From: Alteromonas sp. IB21
GTDB taxonomy: Bacteria > Pseudomonadota > Gammaproteobacteria > Enterobacterales > Alteromonadaceae
Length of the DNA stretch: 64,000 nucleotides
Reading direction: 5' to 3'
NCBI RefSeq assembly: GCF_016405965.1
Contig: NZ_JAEFCD010000003.1
Location: 62,001-126,000 of the forward strand
The notes under the pieces: model-generated
The model's input: only the letters and a program-made list of their open reading frames with translations
The model's database searches: none
What the model was told of the DNA's origin: nothing
Program-made: the position numbers and the translations under genes
Shown: piece by piece, positions 47,506 through 58,018 of the stretch
Position numbering within the stretch: the first letter of the stretch is position 1
Layout: each line of letters starts with the position of its first letter

Positions 47506-48726
47506 ATGGATTCAACGTCACGCCCGAGCCTGTTTCAGCGCTACATGAATGGCAGTTTGGTACTGCAAATAATCATTGGTATCGTATGTGGTATTGCGAT
47601 AGCGAGTTTTTCGCCATCGGCTGCCCAATCAGCAGGGCTGTTGGGTAACTTATTTGTAAAAGCCCTTAAAGCCATAGCGCCACTTTTGGTTTTCGTTTTA
47701 GTCATGGCGTCCATAGCCAACCATAAGCAAAACGAACAAACTTTTATAAAACCGGTGCTTGTGCTTTACCTTATAGGCACGTTACTGGCCGCGCTTACCG
47801 CCGTATTGGCAAGCTTTGCATTTCCCACAAGTTTAAGCTTAGTCACCTCAGACATTAGCCAAGCTGCGCCGAAAGGGGTCTCGGAAGTCCTTACCACGTT
47901 GCTTTACAACATGGTAGATAACCCCGTAAATGCGCTAGTAAACGGAAACTATATTGGCATTCTGACTTGGGCTGTAGGTCTAGGTTTAGGTCTTCGTCAT
48001 GCTAGTGACGCAACGAAAGCGCTGCTGCAAAATATGGCAGATAGCGTAACAACCGTAGTGGGTTTTGTTATCAAACTCGCGCCCTTCGGTATTTTCGGTT
48101 TGGTAGCCAATACCATTGCCACAACGGGCTTTGAAGCATTACTTGGCTACTCTCATTTACTAACGGTACTTATTGGCGCGATGCTATTTATCGCCCTTGT
48201 GACTAATCCGTTGTTGGTATTTTTGGCAACGAAAAAGAATCCGTACCCTCTGGTGTTTAAATGCTTAAAAGAAAGCGGCATTACGGCATTTTTCACCCGT
48301 AGCTCTGCGGCGAATATTCCGGTAAACATGGCGCTATGCAAACGCTTAAAGCTTGATGAGGACACCTATTCGGTATCTATCCCGTTAGGCGCGACCATTA
48401 ATATGGCTGGGGCTGCGATCACAATTACCGTGTTAACGCTAGCTGCGGTTAACACTTTAGGTATTTCCGTAGATTTTCCCACCGCTGTGCTGTTAAGCGT
48501 TATCGCAGCAGTATCGGCATGCGGAAGTTCAGGCGTTGCAGGTGGTTCGCTACTGCTTATTCCGCTTGCTTGTAGCCTGTTTAATATACCTAATGAAGTG
48601 GCTATGCAGGTAGTTGCGGTGGGCTTTATTGTTGGCGTACTGCAAGACTCTGCCGAAACAGCACTCAACAGCTCCACCGACGTTCTGTTTACCGCCGCTG
48701 CGTGTGAAAGGGCAAACGGTAAGTAA
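47506..48726 (+). CDS. sstT: Na+/serine-threonine symporter
   Basis: This 406-residue carrier of the dicarboxylate/amino acid:cation symporter (DAACS) family has eight membrane helices and two re-entrant loops. SstT hallmarks are [26 protein letters not shown] near 50-75, [20 protein letters not shown] near 265, [19 protein letters not shown] and the helical-hairpin serine motif [18 protein letters not shown]. It takes up serine and threonine with sodium. It converges with hutG, 20 bases away. Confidence 0.95.
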   Translation: MDSTSRPSLFQRYMNGSLVLQIIIGIVCGIAIASFSPSAAQSAGLLGNLFVKALKAIAPLLVFVLVMASIANHKQNEQTFIKPVLVLYLIGTLLAALTAVLASFAFPTSLSLVTSDISQAAPKGVSEVLTTLLYNMVDNPVNALVNGNYIGILTWAVGLGLGLRHASDATKALLQNMADSVTTVVGFVIKLAPFGIFGLVANTIATTGFEALLGYSHLLTVLIGAMLFIALVTNPLLVFLATKKNPYPLVFKCLKESGITAFFTRSSAANIPVNMALCKRLKLDEDTYSVSIPLGATINMAGAAITITVLTLAAVNTLGISVDFPTAVLLSVIAAVSACGSSGVAGGSLLLIPLACSLFNIPNEVAMQVVAVGFIVGVLQDSAETALNSSTDVLFTAAACERANGK

Positions 48727-48746
48727 ACGTAAAAGCGTTAAACATG

Positions 48747-49715
48747 TTAAGTGTGCGAACTTATTGCATCTACCGCTTCAAAAATTAGCCGTGCAGCCAG
48801 TTTTGCTGTGCGGCTATCAATATCATAATTGGGGTTCATTTCTGCAACGTCACACAGTCTCCACTGATACCCGTAAGTACTTTGTTGCTGTGCTAAAAAG
48901 TGCAGTGTGTTGATAACAAGCGTGGGGGAAATTCCCAACGCACTGGGCGCGCTAACGCCAGGTGCTTGTGCTGCTTGGAATGCATCTAAACATATGGTGA
49001 CATAAAGCGCATCAATGTCTTTTAGCATCGGAGATAGCAGTTCATCTATTCGCTGCATACACAGCGACTCATCATTTAACGCCACATCGGTTAAATAACG
49101 GGTGTTAGACGCATTAGCAAAGTTAAATAGCGCCGGTGTATTGGCTGCTTTAGATACGCCCAAGCAAGTGTAATGAAACGGTATGTCGTGAAGCTGACAA
49201 TGCTCGTACACTTGCCTAAATGGCGTACCTGAACTGCTGTTTGGAGATGGTTTTCTTAGGTCGAAGTGGGCGTCGAAATTAATGATACCAATGCGGACAT
49301 TTGGGGATTTAGCCTTGAAAAGCCCTTGATAACTACCCCATGCGATTTCATGTCCCCCTCCCAGTCCAATGACTAATCCGTCATTTTGCTTGAGGGCATA
49401 GCTGATGGTTTCGGCATATTGGGTTTGTGCTTGGGCTAAGTTATCTTGGGCGGTAACATTCCCTAAATCCGCCAATGATTTGCCTGGCCAGTGCCAAGGC
49501 AAGTTTGCAAGCACATGGCGAATAGCGTTTGGACCAGCAGCTGCACCTACGCGGCCTTTGTTAAATGCCACACCCAAATCACTTTCAAAACCAACAAGGG
49601 TAACGAAGTCGGCTAACGCAGTTTCGCCGCCTGCCTCGATTTCGCTGACTTTTTGATGCCAGCGCAGACCTTCATTTCCATTTTCACTGTCTACTCTGCC
49701 TTCCCATTCAAACAT
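48747..49715 (-). CDS. hutG: formimidoylglutamase
   Basis: HutG splits N-formimidoyl-glutamate to glutamate and formamide, the last step of histidine degradation. The start at 49715 has AAGGAAGG upstream and gives 322 residues, the usual size; an in-frame extension has no support. Ureohydrolase metal motifs are GLGGGHE (His122), NFDAHFD (D148, H150, D152) and ICLDAFQAAQAPGVSAP with D244; the first aspartate of the usual D-x-D in the last motif is Cys242 here. It overlaps the end of hutI by 8 bases. Confidence 0.93.
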   Translation of the reverse strand: MFEWEGRVDSENGNEGLRWHQKVSEIEAGGETALADFVTLVGFESDLGVAFNKGRVGAAAGPNAIRHVLANLPWHWPGKSLADLGNVTAQDNLAQAQTQYAETISYALKQNDGLVIGLGGGHEIAWGSYQGLFKAKSPNVRIGIINFDAHFDLRKPSPNSSSGTPFRQVYEHCQLHDIPFHYTCLGVSKAANTPALFNFANASNTRYLTDVALNDESLCMQRIDELLSPMLKDIDALYVTICLDAFQAAQAPGVSAPSALGISPTLVINTLHFLAQQQSTYGYQWRLCDVAEMNPNYDIDSRTAKLAARLIFEAVDAISSHT

Positions 49716-50967
49716 GTTTACCTTCCTTATAAACCGCCACAGGGCGGTGGCCATTAATACAATAGGCAAGCTCAGCGGGCGTTTCGATATCCCAAAGCGT
49801 TAAGTCAGCAAGCTTGCCTGCTTCAATAACACCTCGGTCGTGCAGCCCGAGTGCACTCGCCGCGTGCATCGTAGCGCCGCGTAGCGCTTCTTCTGGCGTC
49901 AGTTGAAACAGCACACACCCCATATTTATCGCGGTAAGGATAGAGGCTAACGGCGAACTACCTGGATTAAAGTCAGTCGCTAAGGCCATGGGCACATTGT
50001 GCGCCCTTAGGGCACCTACCGGCGGCTTTTGCACTTCGCTTAAATAATAAAATGCGCCCGGTAACAGCACGGCAACGGTGCAACTTTGTGCAAGTAAAGG
50101 AATATCGCAGTCAGCTAAATATTCGATATGATCTACCGATAGTGCGCCGTACTTAGCTGCTAGAACTGCGCCTTTGCTGTCGCTAAGCTGCTCTACATGA
50201 GCTTTAATTGGCAGACCATGCTTTTGCGCACTGCTAAATACACGTTCTGTTTGTGAAGTAGAAAAACCGATGGTTTCACAAAATACATCAACGGCATCAG
50301 CTAAGTTTTGCGAAGCAATGTGAGGAAGTGCCTCTTCACAAATAAAATTGATATACCCGTCTGGGTCCTCAGCGTATTCGTTTGGTAGGGCGTGAGCGCC
50401 TAAATAGGTGGTTTGAATACTCACAGGAAGGTGCTGCTCAAGGGATTTAGCCACGCGCAACATGCGCACTTCAGTGTCTAAATCCAGCCCGTAACCTGAT
50501 TTGACTTCAATGGTGGTAACACCTTCTTCGCACAGTCGCTTTGCTCGCTTTATCGCAGTGTGAAGCAGAGTTTGTTCGTCAGAGCCTCGCGTTTTTTCAA
50601 CGGTACCTTTAATGCCACCGCCTCGTTGTGCAATGTCCACATAGCTTGCACCCTGTAAACGCATTTCAAATTCTTCAGCGCGGTTACCGCCGTAAACTAA
50701 ATGAGTATGACAATCTATAAAACCAGGCAAAAGCCAGGGAAGTTTAGCTTTACCTCCTTCACTTTGTGGAATTAGGGTAGTGGCGTCTACGACGGTATTG
50801 GCTTGCTTAAGTACTTCGCCCAGTGAATCATCGCAGGGGATTAACGCAGCAATTTTGCCGGCTGTTATGGCAATAGCATGTGGCGGTAGTTCGCCATAAG
50901 GCAAGCCGTTGTCTTGCATAGATGCAATGCGAACATTGTAAATAAGCGTGTCGTACTGATAACCCAT
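49708..50967 (-). CDS. hutI: imidazolonepropionase
   Basis: HutI hydrolyses 4-imidazolone-5-propanoate to formimidoyl-glutamate. This amidohydrolase of about 419 residues has the metal motif DCHTHLVYGGNRAEEF, then KSGYGLD, TTYLGAHALP, KAHVEQLSD, HIEYL and ATDFNPGSSP with the final metal aspartate. ATG at 50967 is preferred (GGA seven bases upstream); an in-frame GTG at 50979 is an alternative. The order on the minus strand is hutI-hutG, overlapping by 8 bases. It is divergent from hutC, with a HutC operator between them. Confidence 0.96.
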   Translation of the reverse strand: MGYQYDTLIYNVRIASMQDNGLPYGELPPHAIAITAGKIAALIPCDDSLGEVLKQANTVVDATTLIPQSEGGKAKLPWLLPGFIDCHTHLVYGGNRAEEFEMRLQGASYVDIAQRGGGIKGTVEKTRGSDEQTLLHTAIKRAKRLCEEGVTTIEVKSGYGLDLDTEVRMLRVAKSLEQHLPVSIQTTYLGAHALPNEYAEDPDGYINFICEEALPHIASQNLADAVDVFCETIGFSTSQTERVFSSAQKHGLPIKAHVEQLSDSKGAVLAAKYGALSVDHIEYLADCDIPLLAQSCTVAVLLPGAFYYLSEVQKPPVGALRAHNVPMALATDFNPGSSPLASILTAINMGCVLFQLTPEEALRGATMHAASALGLHDRGVIEAGKLADLTLWDIETPAELAYCINGHRPVAVYKEGKHV

Positions 50968-51081
50968 AACGTGATCCACTCTAAGTCGCTCTTTGCTTAA
51001 CTCTCTGTCTAATTCTTTGTTTAGCTCTATCCAGAGTCACTACCGAACGTAGTGTAATTTTGAAGTTAGTGTACTTGTGCG

Positions 51082-51099
51082 TACTTGTATATACAAGTA
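51082..51099. promoter_or_regulatory. HutC operator between hutIG and hutCUH
   Basis: TACTTGTATATACAAGTA is an 18-bp perfect palindrome containing TTGTATATACAA, the motif known for HutC repressors. A half-copy GTACTTGT lies just upstream (51071-51078). The site is 115 bases before hutI and 44 before hutC, so one operator can silence both arms. Confidence 0.85.
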
Positions 51100-51142
51100 T
51101 GCTGTTAGCATACTATTAACAATTTAGTTGTGACTCCACGAT

Positions 51143-51919
51143 ATGCAACCTCGATACAGGGTAATTAAAGCGGCAATTTTAGATGCCATTGAAAACGGTG
51201 ACATGAAGCCAGGCAGTCAGGTGCCCTCGGAAAATCAGCTAGCGCAACAACACAGTGTTAGCCGGATGACTGCGCGAAGAGCACTAAGTGAAATGGTGGA
51301 CGAAGGCATTTTGATGCGTAGCCAAGGGATCGGCACTTTTGTGTCGGATAGTCGCCCTATGAGCTCAATGCTAGAAATTAAAAGTATTCGCGATGAAATT
51401 GAGCAGCGGGGCCACCGTTATACCAACGAAATTTTAGTATTGGAAACCGCGCCCGCCAGTGATGCCATTTCCCAGCGCTTGGCCGTCGATGTAGGTGCTC
51501 CCGTGTTTCACAGCATTATTGTACATTGCGAGAATAACTTACCTGTTCAGTACGAGGACAGGTGGGTTAACCCCGCATGGATAGACGATTACTTAAATAA
51601 AGACTTTAAAGCGCAAACCGCAAACTTTTATCTGAACCAAGTCGCGCCGCTTTCTCAAGCAGATAACAGTGTAGAGGCGGTGGTTGTTGAAAAAGATATT
51701 GCGCAGGCGCTATTAATCAAGCCCAAAGAACCATGCCTTAAAATTACACGACGGACATTCTCTCGAGTGCCAAATGCGGTAAATAACCATTTAAGTAACA
51801 GCGGCGAGTCGCTATCGGCTAAGACGAGCGCAAAAAACACATCAAGTGCTGTCGTGAGCTACGCCGTTCTCTATCACCCAGGTAGTCGATACCGTCTGGG
51901 AGGACACCTAGAGTTTTAA
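51143..51919 (+). CDS. hutC: histidine utilisation repressor HutC (GntR family)
   Basis: The 258-residue repressor has an N-terminal GntR winged helix (about 1-70, MKPGSQVPSENQLAQQHSVSR, TARRALSEMVDEGILMRSQG) and a C-terminal UTRA ligand domain (about 90-258), which binds urocanate in known HutC proteins. VQYEDRWVNPAWIDDYLNKDF is typical HutC. It starts the hutC-hutU-hutH run and lies beside its own operator, so autoregulation is expected. A stretch of about 25 residues near the end (AVNNHLSNSGESLSAKTSAK) looks like an extra, poorly conserved loop. Confidence 0.95.
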   Translation: MQPRYRVIKAAILDAIENGDMKPGSQVPSENQLAQQHSVSRMTARRALSEMVDEGILMRSQGIGTFVSDSRPMSSMLEIKSIRDEIEQRGHRYTNEILVLETAPASDAISQRLAVDVGAPVFHSIIVHCENNLPVQYEDRWVNPAWIDDYLNKDFKAQTANFYLNQVAPLSQADNSVEAVVVEKDIAQALLIKPKEPCLKITRRTFSRVPNAVNNHLSNSGESLSAKTSAKNTSSAVVSYAVLYHPGSRYRLGGHLEF

Positions 51920-52023
51920 GTATTACTGCGCCGCGAGCGCCAATAACTCGCTACTTTTTAAAACAGATACTTCCTAATAAAAATATAAATTGGCAAGTCA
52001 AAAAATATGCCTAGGAGAAGTTT

Positions 52024-53787
52024 ATGAAACGCCTCGACCCTACAAGAAATATTCGTGCCCCAAGAGGCAGTAAGCTCAATGCGAAGAGCTGGCAAACCGA
52101 AGCTCCGCTTCGCATGTTAATGAATAATTTGGATCCGGAAGTGGCAGAACATCCACAAAACTTGGTGGTTTACGGCGGTATTGGTCGAGCTGCCCGTGAT
52201 TGGGCGTCGTACGATAAAATTGTTGAAGTACTCAAGCGCTTAAATACCGACGAAACGCTACTTATTCAATCAGGCAAACCGGTTGGCGTATTTCCCACTC
52301 ATGAAAATGCGCCGCGAGTACTTATAGCTAACTCTAACCTTGTCCCTCACTGGGCAAACTGGGAGCACTTTAACGCGCTAGATAAAGCGGGTTTGATGAT
52401 GTACGGGCAAATGACGGCAGGGTCGTGGATTTACATTGGCTCGCAGGGCATTGTTCAAGGCACGTATGAAACCTTTGTAAGTGTGGCGAAAACACATTTT
52501 GAAGGCAGGGCTGAAGGGCGCTGGATTTTGACTGGTGGCTTGGGCGGTATGGGCGGAGCACAGCCTTTAGCTGCAACCATGGCGGGTTTTTCAATGGTAG
52601 CTGTGGAGGTGGATGAAACTCGCATAGATTTCAGAATTCGCACGGGCTATTTGGACAAAAAGGCGCATTCGTTAGAAGAAGCCATGCAACTACTTGAGGA
52701 AGCCAAACAAGAAGGTAAACCAGTATCAATTGGCTTGCTCGGCAATGCTGCTGAAGTATTTCCCGATATGCTAGCAAAAGGGATCATCCCTGACGTAGTC
52801 ACCGATCAAACCAGTGCCCACGACCCGCTTAACGGATATCTGCCGGTGGGATGGTCGCTTGATCAAGCCGAAGCGCAGCGTAAAAAAGATGAGGCGTGTG
52901 TTGTTAAACAAGCAAAACAGTCGATGGCGCTGCAAGTTAAAGCCATGCTTGGTTTCCAACAAGCTGGTGCCGCCACCCTCGATTACGGTAATAACATCAG
53001 GCAAATGGCACTAGAAGAGGGCATTGAACAAGCGTTCGATTTTCCGGGGTTTGTTCCTGCCTATATTCGACCGCTTTTTTGTCAGGGCATAGGGCCTTTT
53101 AGATGGGCGGCGTTGTCCGGTGATCCTGAAGATATTTATAAAACTGATGCCAAGGTTAAAGAGCTTATACCCGATAATGCGCATTTACATAACTGGCTAG
53201 ATATGGCTAAAGAACGTATTCAGTTCCAGGGGCTTCCCGCGCGTATTTGCTGGGTGGGACTAGGAGAACGCCAAAAGCTAGGGTTAGCATTTAATGAAAT
53301 GGTTCGAAGTGGTGAGCTTAGCGCGCCAGTCGTGATTGGTCGGGATCACCTTGATTCGGGCTCAGTGGCTTCACCGAATAGAGAAACCGAGGCCATGCTT
53401 GATGGGTCAGATGCTGTTTCAGACTGGCCGCTACTAAACGCCCTGTTAAACACTGCGGGTGGCGCAACCTGGGTGAGCCTTCATCATGGTGGTGGTGTAG
53501 GAATGGGCTTCAGCCAGCATTCGGGCGTTGTAATTGTTTGTGACGGCAGTGATGAAGCGGCCGAGCGTATAGCACGAGTACTCCATAATGATCCTGCCAC
53601 AGGCGTGATGCGTCATGCCGATGCAGGCTACGACATAGCGAAAGACTGCGCTGCTGCGAACAACCTCGACCTTCCTATGATAGATTGTGCCGGTAGCACT
53701 CAGGAAGGGAGTGGTACAGGTCTAAATCAACACGCAGTTAAAGCTTCAGATAAAAGGTCTGACAAACGTTCAGGCGGGGAGGCATAA
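52024..53787 (+). CDS. hutU: urocanate hydratase
   Basis: HutU converts urocanate to imidazolonepropionate with a bound NAD+. The 587 residues slightly exceed the usual 555-560 because of a C-terminal tail rich in K, S and R after the last conserved block. Signatures: [20 protein letters not shown] near the start, [20 protein letters not shown] (NAD region), [13 protein letters not shown] and [20 protein letters not shown] with the active cysteine. AGGAGA precedes the ATG. It is followed two bases later by hutH. Confidence 0.97.
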   Translation: MKRLDPTRNIRAPRGSKLNAKSWQTEAPLRMLMNNLDPEVAEHPQNLVVYGGIGRAARDWASYDKIVEVLKRLNTDETLLIQSGKPVGVFPTHENAPRVLIANSNLVPHWANWEHFNALDKAGLMMYGQMTAGSWIYIGSQGIVQGTYETFVSVAKTHFEGRAEGRWILTGGLGGMGGAQPLAATMAGFSMVAVEVDETRIDFRIRTGYLDKKAHSLEEAMQLLEEAKQEGKPVSIGLLGNAAEVFPDMLAKGIIPDVVTDQTSAHDPLNGYLPVGWSLDQAEAQRKKDEACVVKQAKQSMALQVKAMLGFQQAGAATLDYGNNIRQMALEEGIEQAFDFPGFVPAYIRPLFCQGIGPFRWAALSGDPEDIYKTDAKVKELIPDNAHLHNWLDMAKERIQFQGLPARICWVGLGERQKLGLAFNEMVRSGELSAPVVIGRDHLDSGSVASPNRETEAMLDGSDAVSDWPLLNALLNTAGGATWVSLHHGGGVGMGFSQHSGVVIVCDGSDEAAERIARVLHNDPATGVMRHADAGYDIAKDCAAANNLDLPMIDCAGSTQEGSGTGLNQHAVKASDKRSDKRSGGEA

Positions 53788-53789
53788 TC

Positions 53790-55373
53790 ATGTCACATTC
53801 GTCTTTCTTTACTGATAGCGCTGGCGTTAAGCAGTTAAACCTTGTACCAGGCACATTGACCCTTGAGCAATTAAGAGAAGTGCATAGAAATCATATCCAC
53901 TTGTCGCTGGATGAAAGTGCAATACCCGCTATAAACGCCGCCGAGCAAGTTGTACTCAATGTTATTAAAGAGAACCGAACTGTTTATGGCATCAATACGG
54001 GCTTTGGTTTGTTGGCTAATACGCGTATTAATGTTGATGAGTTGGAGTTATTACAGCGCAGTATCGTGTTATCGCATGCGGCCGGTACGGGCGATTTTAT
54101 GCAAGAAGATACTGTCCGCCTGCTCATGTTATTAAAAATTAACTCTTTGGCCAGGGGGTATTCAGGCATTCGGTTAAGTGTAATAGAAGCGCTGATTACT
54201 TTGTTTAATGCACAGGTTTATCCCGCCATTCCTGAAAAAGGTTCGGTCGGGGCCAGTGGAGACCTCGCACCGCTAGCCCATATGAGCGTGGTGCTGCTAG
54301 GAGAGGGGGAAGCCTTTTTCAAAGGATCGCGAATTAGTGCGGCTAAAGCACTCGAAATAGCAGGTATGCAGCCTATTGCCCTTGCGCCTAAAGAAGGATT
54401 GGCGTTACTAAACGGTACGCAAGCGTCGACAGCGTTTGCGCTTCAAGGATTGTTTTATACCGAAAATGCCCTTCATAGTGCTATTGGCATTGGTGCGCTA
54501 ACAGTGGAGGCGGCTCTTGGTTCTCGCGTGCCGTTCGATGCACGGATCCATGAAGTTCGCGGTCATAAGAGTCAGTGCGATGTGGCTGCCGCCTTTAGAT
54601 TTCTTCTTGATACATCAGAAATTGGAAATTCTCACCAGCGATGTGAAAAGGTACAAGACCCTTACTCTTTGCGTTGTCAGCCACAGGTTATGGGCGCCTG
54701 TTTACAGCAAATGCGCTATGCCAAAGATATTCTAGAGGTTGAAGCCAATGGTGTTAGCGACAACCCTCTGGTCTTCGTTGAAAGTGGCAGCGATACTGCC
54801 ACGCCAGCGGGAGATATTTTATCCGGCGGAAATTTTCATGCAGAAACTGTGGCGATGGCGGCAGATATGTTAGCAATTGCACTTTCTGAAATTGGCGCGC
54901 TATCAGAGCGCAGAATGTCGCTTATGATAGATACCCATTTGAGCGGCCTACCGCCGTTTCTCGTTGAAAATGGCGGAGTAAATTCAGGGTTCATGATTGC
55001 TCAAGTAACCTGTGCGGCACTCGCTAGCGAGAATAAAACCTTGGCGCACCCTGCATCAATCGATTCTTTGCCAACGTCGGCGAATCAAGAAGACCATGTA
55101 TCCATGGCAACGTTTGCGGCGCGAAGGTTAAGAGATATCTTTGATAACGTAGCAGGTATATTGGCCATTGAATGGTTGGCGGCCTGTCAGGGAGTAGGTT
55201 TCAGAAAGCCGCTTGCAACAAGCGAAAAGCTGCAGGTGCTGATGCAGCTATTAAGAGATCAAGTACCGTTTTACGATAAAGATCGCTATTTCGCGCCGGA
55301 CATTGAAAAAGCAAAGCAACTGATTAAGCAATGCGACCTTATGGATAAGACACAGTTAAACCTGTTAGGCTAG
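53790..55373 (+). CDS. hutH: histidine ammonia-lyase
   Basis: HutH removes ammonia from histidine to give urocanate, the first step of the pathway. The 527 residues hold the tripeptide Ala155-Ser156-Gly157 in [14 protein letters not shown], which cyclises to the MIO electrophile, with INTGFG upstream (Tyr67 nearby) and [15 protein letters not shown]. The ribosome binding site GGGAGG lies in the end of hutU, so the two genes are translationally linked. Confidence 0.98.
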   Translation: MSHSSFFTDSAGVKQLNLVPGTLTLEQLREVHRNHIHLSLDESAIPAINAAEQVVLNVIKENRTVYGINTGFGLLANTRINVDELELLQRSIVLSHAAGTGDFMQEDTVRLLMLLKINSLARGYSGIRLSVIEALITLFNAQVYPAIPEKGSVGASGDLAPLAHMSVVLLGEGEAFFKGSRISAAKALEIAGMQPIALAPKEGLALLNGTQASTAFALQGLFYTENALHSAIGIGALTVEAALGSRVPFDARIHEVRGHKSQCDVAAAFRFLLDTSEIGNSHQRCEKVQDPYSLRCQPQVMGACLQQMRYAKDILEVEANGVSDNPLVFVESGSDTATPAGDILSGGNFHAETVAMAADMLAIALSEIGALSERRMSLMIDTHLSGLPPFLVENGGVNSGFMIAQVTCAALASENKTLAHPASIDSLPTSANQEDHVSMATFAARRLRDIFDNVAGILAIEWLAACQGVGFRKPLATSEKLQVLMQLLRDQVPFYDKDRYFAPDIEKAKQLIKQCDLMDKTQLNLLG

Positions 55374-55441
55374 AATGATCCAAGCTTGGTATTTCGAGTA
55401 AACACAATGCAGATCATAAATAAGGTAACGGTGGGAAAAGT

Positions 55442-55969
55442 ATGAAAACAAATGGACGTTGGTTCAATTCGCAAGAGGTTCGTACTTCTATGAATGGCAC
55501 TTTTGTGAAAAGCTCCCTATTGGGTTTACTCGCTGCTTCAGTATTTACTTTAGCGGGCTGTAGCGACAGTGAAGTGGGCGATGTATCGCTAGGGCTTTTT
55601 ACTACAAAAGATATTAAAATTGACGCGCTTCAAGACCCTGTAGTGACTGGCGTAACCTGTCATATTTCAAGTATTGAAGCGAACCTGGATTTGTCAGACC
55701 CGTCAGACAGTTCTATCGCGTGCAGACAAACTGGCCCCATTACCGCTGAAATGCTAGAGGCTATTGATAAATCTGATTCAGGTGAAGTGATCTTCAAAAA
55801 ATCAAAAAGCGTGTTTTTCAAAAACATGAAGCTTAGAAGAATTTACGATGCCGATTCAAAAACACTGATTTATCTGTCTTACAGCACCAAAGAAACATCG
55901 GGCAGCTACAAACATAGCTTGTCTACCGTGCCGCTATGGGAAACGCTCGCGTTTAAAAAGCCCGTCTAA
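55442..55969 (+). CDS. CreA family protein, predicted lipoprotein
   Basis: The 175-residue protein matches E. coli CreA over its mature part: LQDPVVTGVTCHISSIEAN, SIACRQTGPI, GEVIFKKSKSVFFKNMKLRRIYD and IYLSYSTK. The signal ends in a lipobox LAGC, so the protein is probably lipid-anchored, while E. coli CreA is soluble. Function is unknown. Two starts are possible: ATG 55442 (GGTGGGA upstream) or ATG 55490, which gives a more normal signal length of 24 residues. Confidence 0.85.
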   Translation: MKTNGRWFNSQEVRTSMNGTFVKSSLLGLLAASVFTLAGCSDSEVGDVSLGLFTTKDIKIDALQDPVVTGVTCHISSIEANLDLSDPSDSSIACRQTGPITAEMLEAIDKSDSGEVIFKKSKSVFFKNMKLRRIYDADSKTLIYLSYSTKETSGSYKHSLSTVPLWETLAFKKPV

Positions 55970-56033
55970 TTTAACAAATTGCACTGACATTGTGGTTTTG
56001 TCAGCGATACCTGCTACTTGTTGTTCTAGGTAC

Positions 56034-56067
56034 TACCACCATGCTCTCACTAGAAGGCATGGTGGTA
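56034..56067. terminator. strong hairpin between creA and mipA genes
   Basis: TACCACCATGC and GCATGGTGGTA form a perfect 11-bp stem around a 12-nt loop in the gap between two convergent genes. No T-run follows on either side, so termination would depend on other factors. Confidence 0.55.
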
Positions 56068-56167
56068 TACAACCTTTGAATGTCGCTTACATTGGATACC
56101 CTATTGCCAATCAAGATACATTATTGCTAGCTGATGACCAGTAAGTCATAGGAGACTCTAATACGAA

Positions 56168-56935
56168 CTAGAAGAAGCGGGTGTATACCAGCATTGCATT
56201 AAGTGATGTGTCATCATCGGTTAATGGGCTGTCGCTAATACTGTCGTCAAAGAATGTCGCACCTAGCTCTAAGCGCGTCATGCCTTTGAAGAACTGCCGT
56301 GTAGACACTGCAATACGAATTTCAGTATTCAAGGCCCCATCACCATTATAAGCGCTGCGAAATGCAGTGGCTTCTTCTGGGCGAACGCCGTAGTAGTAAT
56401 CTACATAGCTACTATCTTGGTAGTTTACGCCTATGGATGGCTCTATCATATACTGGTCTATTCTAAACTGCTTGCCAATGCGGGCTGATGCTTGATACCC
56501 GTCAAACTTGCCTAATATATCCGCGTTGGTGGAAAGTGAATAAATCCAGCTACCGGTATTGTAATTAAGCCCTATGCCAGCGGCGTAGCTAAAATCTCTG
56601 TTTTCCATGCCGTTAAAAACTGCACTGTCGTCTTCTTCATAGCCTGCAAAAACAGGCACAAGTTGGGCGTCTAGCGTAAAACCGTCTTGCTGGAAGAGTT
56701 GATAGCCCACAAAGGGGCCGTATACGCGAAGTTTTTCGCCCGTGTAGCCAATGATAGGTATTGGAACAATACGGTTGTCGAAATCGGTATACACGTCTTG
56801 AGACGCCGCCACGCCAAAGCCCCACATCCAGCCTTGAGGCTGTTGTGCATTTGGCGGTTGTTGAGCAAAGGCGGCCGCGGATAGTAATAATGATGAAGAC
56901 AGGCTTGCTATGCCTAAATACGAAGAGAATTTCAT
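56168..56935 (-). CDS. MipA/OmpV family outer membrane protein
   Basis: The 255-residue protein has a signal peptide (cut after AAFA) and a predicted beta-barrel ending in VYTRFF with the terminal Phe. MipA/OmpV features are WGFGVAASQDVYTDFDNRIVPIPIIGYTGEKLRVYGPFVGYQL near the mature start and GIGLNYNTGSWIYSLS. In E. coli MipA binds the murein hydrolase MltA; that role cannot be assumed here. AGGAAATG precedes the ATG. It is monocistronic. Confidence 0.9.
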   Translation of the reverse strand: MKFSSYLGIASLSSSLLLSAAAFAQQPPNAQQPQGWMWGFGVAASQDVYTDFDNRIVPIPIIGYTGEKLRVYGPFVGYQLFQQDGFTLDAQLVPVFAGYEEDDSAVFNGMENRDFSYAAGIGLNYNTGSWIYSLSTNADILGKFDGYQASARIGKQFRIDQYMIEPSIGVNYQDSSYVDYYYGVRPEEATAFRSAYNGDGALNTEIRIAVSTRQFFKGMTRLELGATFFDDSISDSPLTDDDTSLNAMLVYTRFF

Positions 56936-57044
56936 GGTTACATTTCCTTTTTTAAAACAATACAGTTCAGGCTCAAGCTTCGATCAATATGCCGCACGTA
57001 TTTAAGTACATGTTTCATTGTTGTGTGCGTTTTCCTTCACGTAC

Positions 57045-57698
57045 CTATTCGAAAGCGTATTTTAATAACGCTATGTCTTTGGCGAAATGATCTGAAACTC
57101 GCTCAATTAATTCATCGTTGTAGTAACGGCGGTAATCTTCTCTGTTTTCAGCCTTTCTTTTATGGGGAAGTGTTTGAGTGGAAAGCGCTAAATGTGTGCA
57201 TATATGTTTAAAGTCATTCTCTAGCTGTTCGTAATGCCCGATAAAATCGGTAAGTAAATGTCCACTGAGGTCCACAAGATAATCAGTTTGAAGCTGAAGC
57301 GAGGTATCTATGTGGTACTGATAAGGGCGTTCTTTATCAAACTTCCATTTCATAAAGCTTTCAAAGTCGTCTCGCCCTTGCATCACAGCCGGGCGTTCGC
57401 GTTTTATATGATGAAAAGAACTCACCTGTAAATCCCATGGATTTCTTACAATGGCAAACTTATAAAGTTGATTGAAGTAATCTTCAGGCAGCATCTCTTT
57501 AGCAGCGACGATACGCGAATGCCGAGGAAAGCGACTTGCAATTTTGTGCCCCGTAAGCTGGCTCATTTTATTACAAATAAATTGAGGTAGCGCATAGCGA
57601 TGGCCCCATCGATACTTTGAAAGCGCAGCGCGCACGCTGGTACCTCCAGTTTTAGCAATATGCACAAATAAAAATTGCTTACTGTGTGATAAGAGCAT
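57045..57698 (-). CDS. sulfotransferase family 2 protein
   Basis: This 217-residue PAPS-dependent sulfotransferase-like protein has the 5'-phosphosulfate loop FVHIAKTGGTSVR near the start and the 3'-phosphate motif FAIVRNPWDLQVS near 105, as in carbohydrate sulfotransferases. The ATG at 57698 has GGGGA five bases upstream; an in-frame TTG at 57710 would add four residues. No signal peptide or membrane segment is visible. It stands alone, with no polysaccharide genes beside it, so the acceptor is unknown. Confidence 0.87.
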   Translation of the reverse strand: MLLSHSKQFLFVHIAKTGGTSVRAALSKYRWGHRYALPQFICNKMSQLTGHKIASRFPRHSRIVAAKEMLPEDYFNQLYKFAIVRNPWDLQVSSFHHIKRERPAVMQGRDDFESFMKWKFDKERPYQYHIDTSLQLQTDYLVDLSGHLLTDFIGHYEQLENDFKHICTHLALSTQTLPHKRKAENREDYRRYYNDELIERVSDHFAKDIALLKYAFE

Positions 57699-58018
57699 TC
57701 TATTCCCCAATACGTATTAGAAAAACTTGGCTATCGATACACTCGGGCATGTTATCGGCGTTCCAATCCGATAAGTATGGCGAGCATTTATTACAGTGAG
57801 ATTTATACGCTCCTATGCCTTTTTAATAAGCGGCAAATAACTCGCTTCCAATATAATGTGAACCACTAATCCAAAAAGAGGTGAAAACTAGTACCTCAAC
57901 CGCGTACTTGTTCCGAACCACAATGCTGGAAATGGTCATAAACCCTTAGTGGCAGAAAAATGGTCTTTTAAATCAAAAAAGAGTATTAAATTGATGAGCT
58001 TTGAAATAAGGAAGTGAA
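57699..58018. other. intergenic region, sulfotransferase to lipoprotein
   Basis: No gene is visible in these 320 bases. TTATCGG/CCGATAA (57752-57774) forms a 7-bp hairpin. The right half is AT-rich and must hold the promoter for the lipoprotein gene. Confidence 0.4.
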
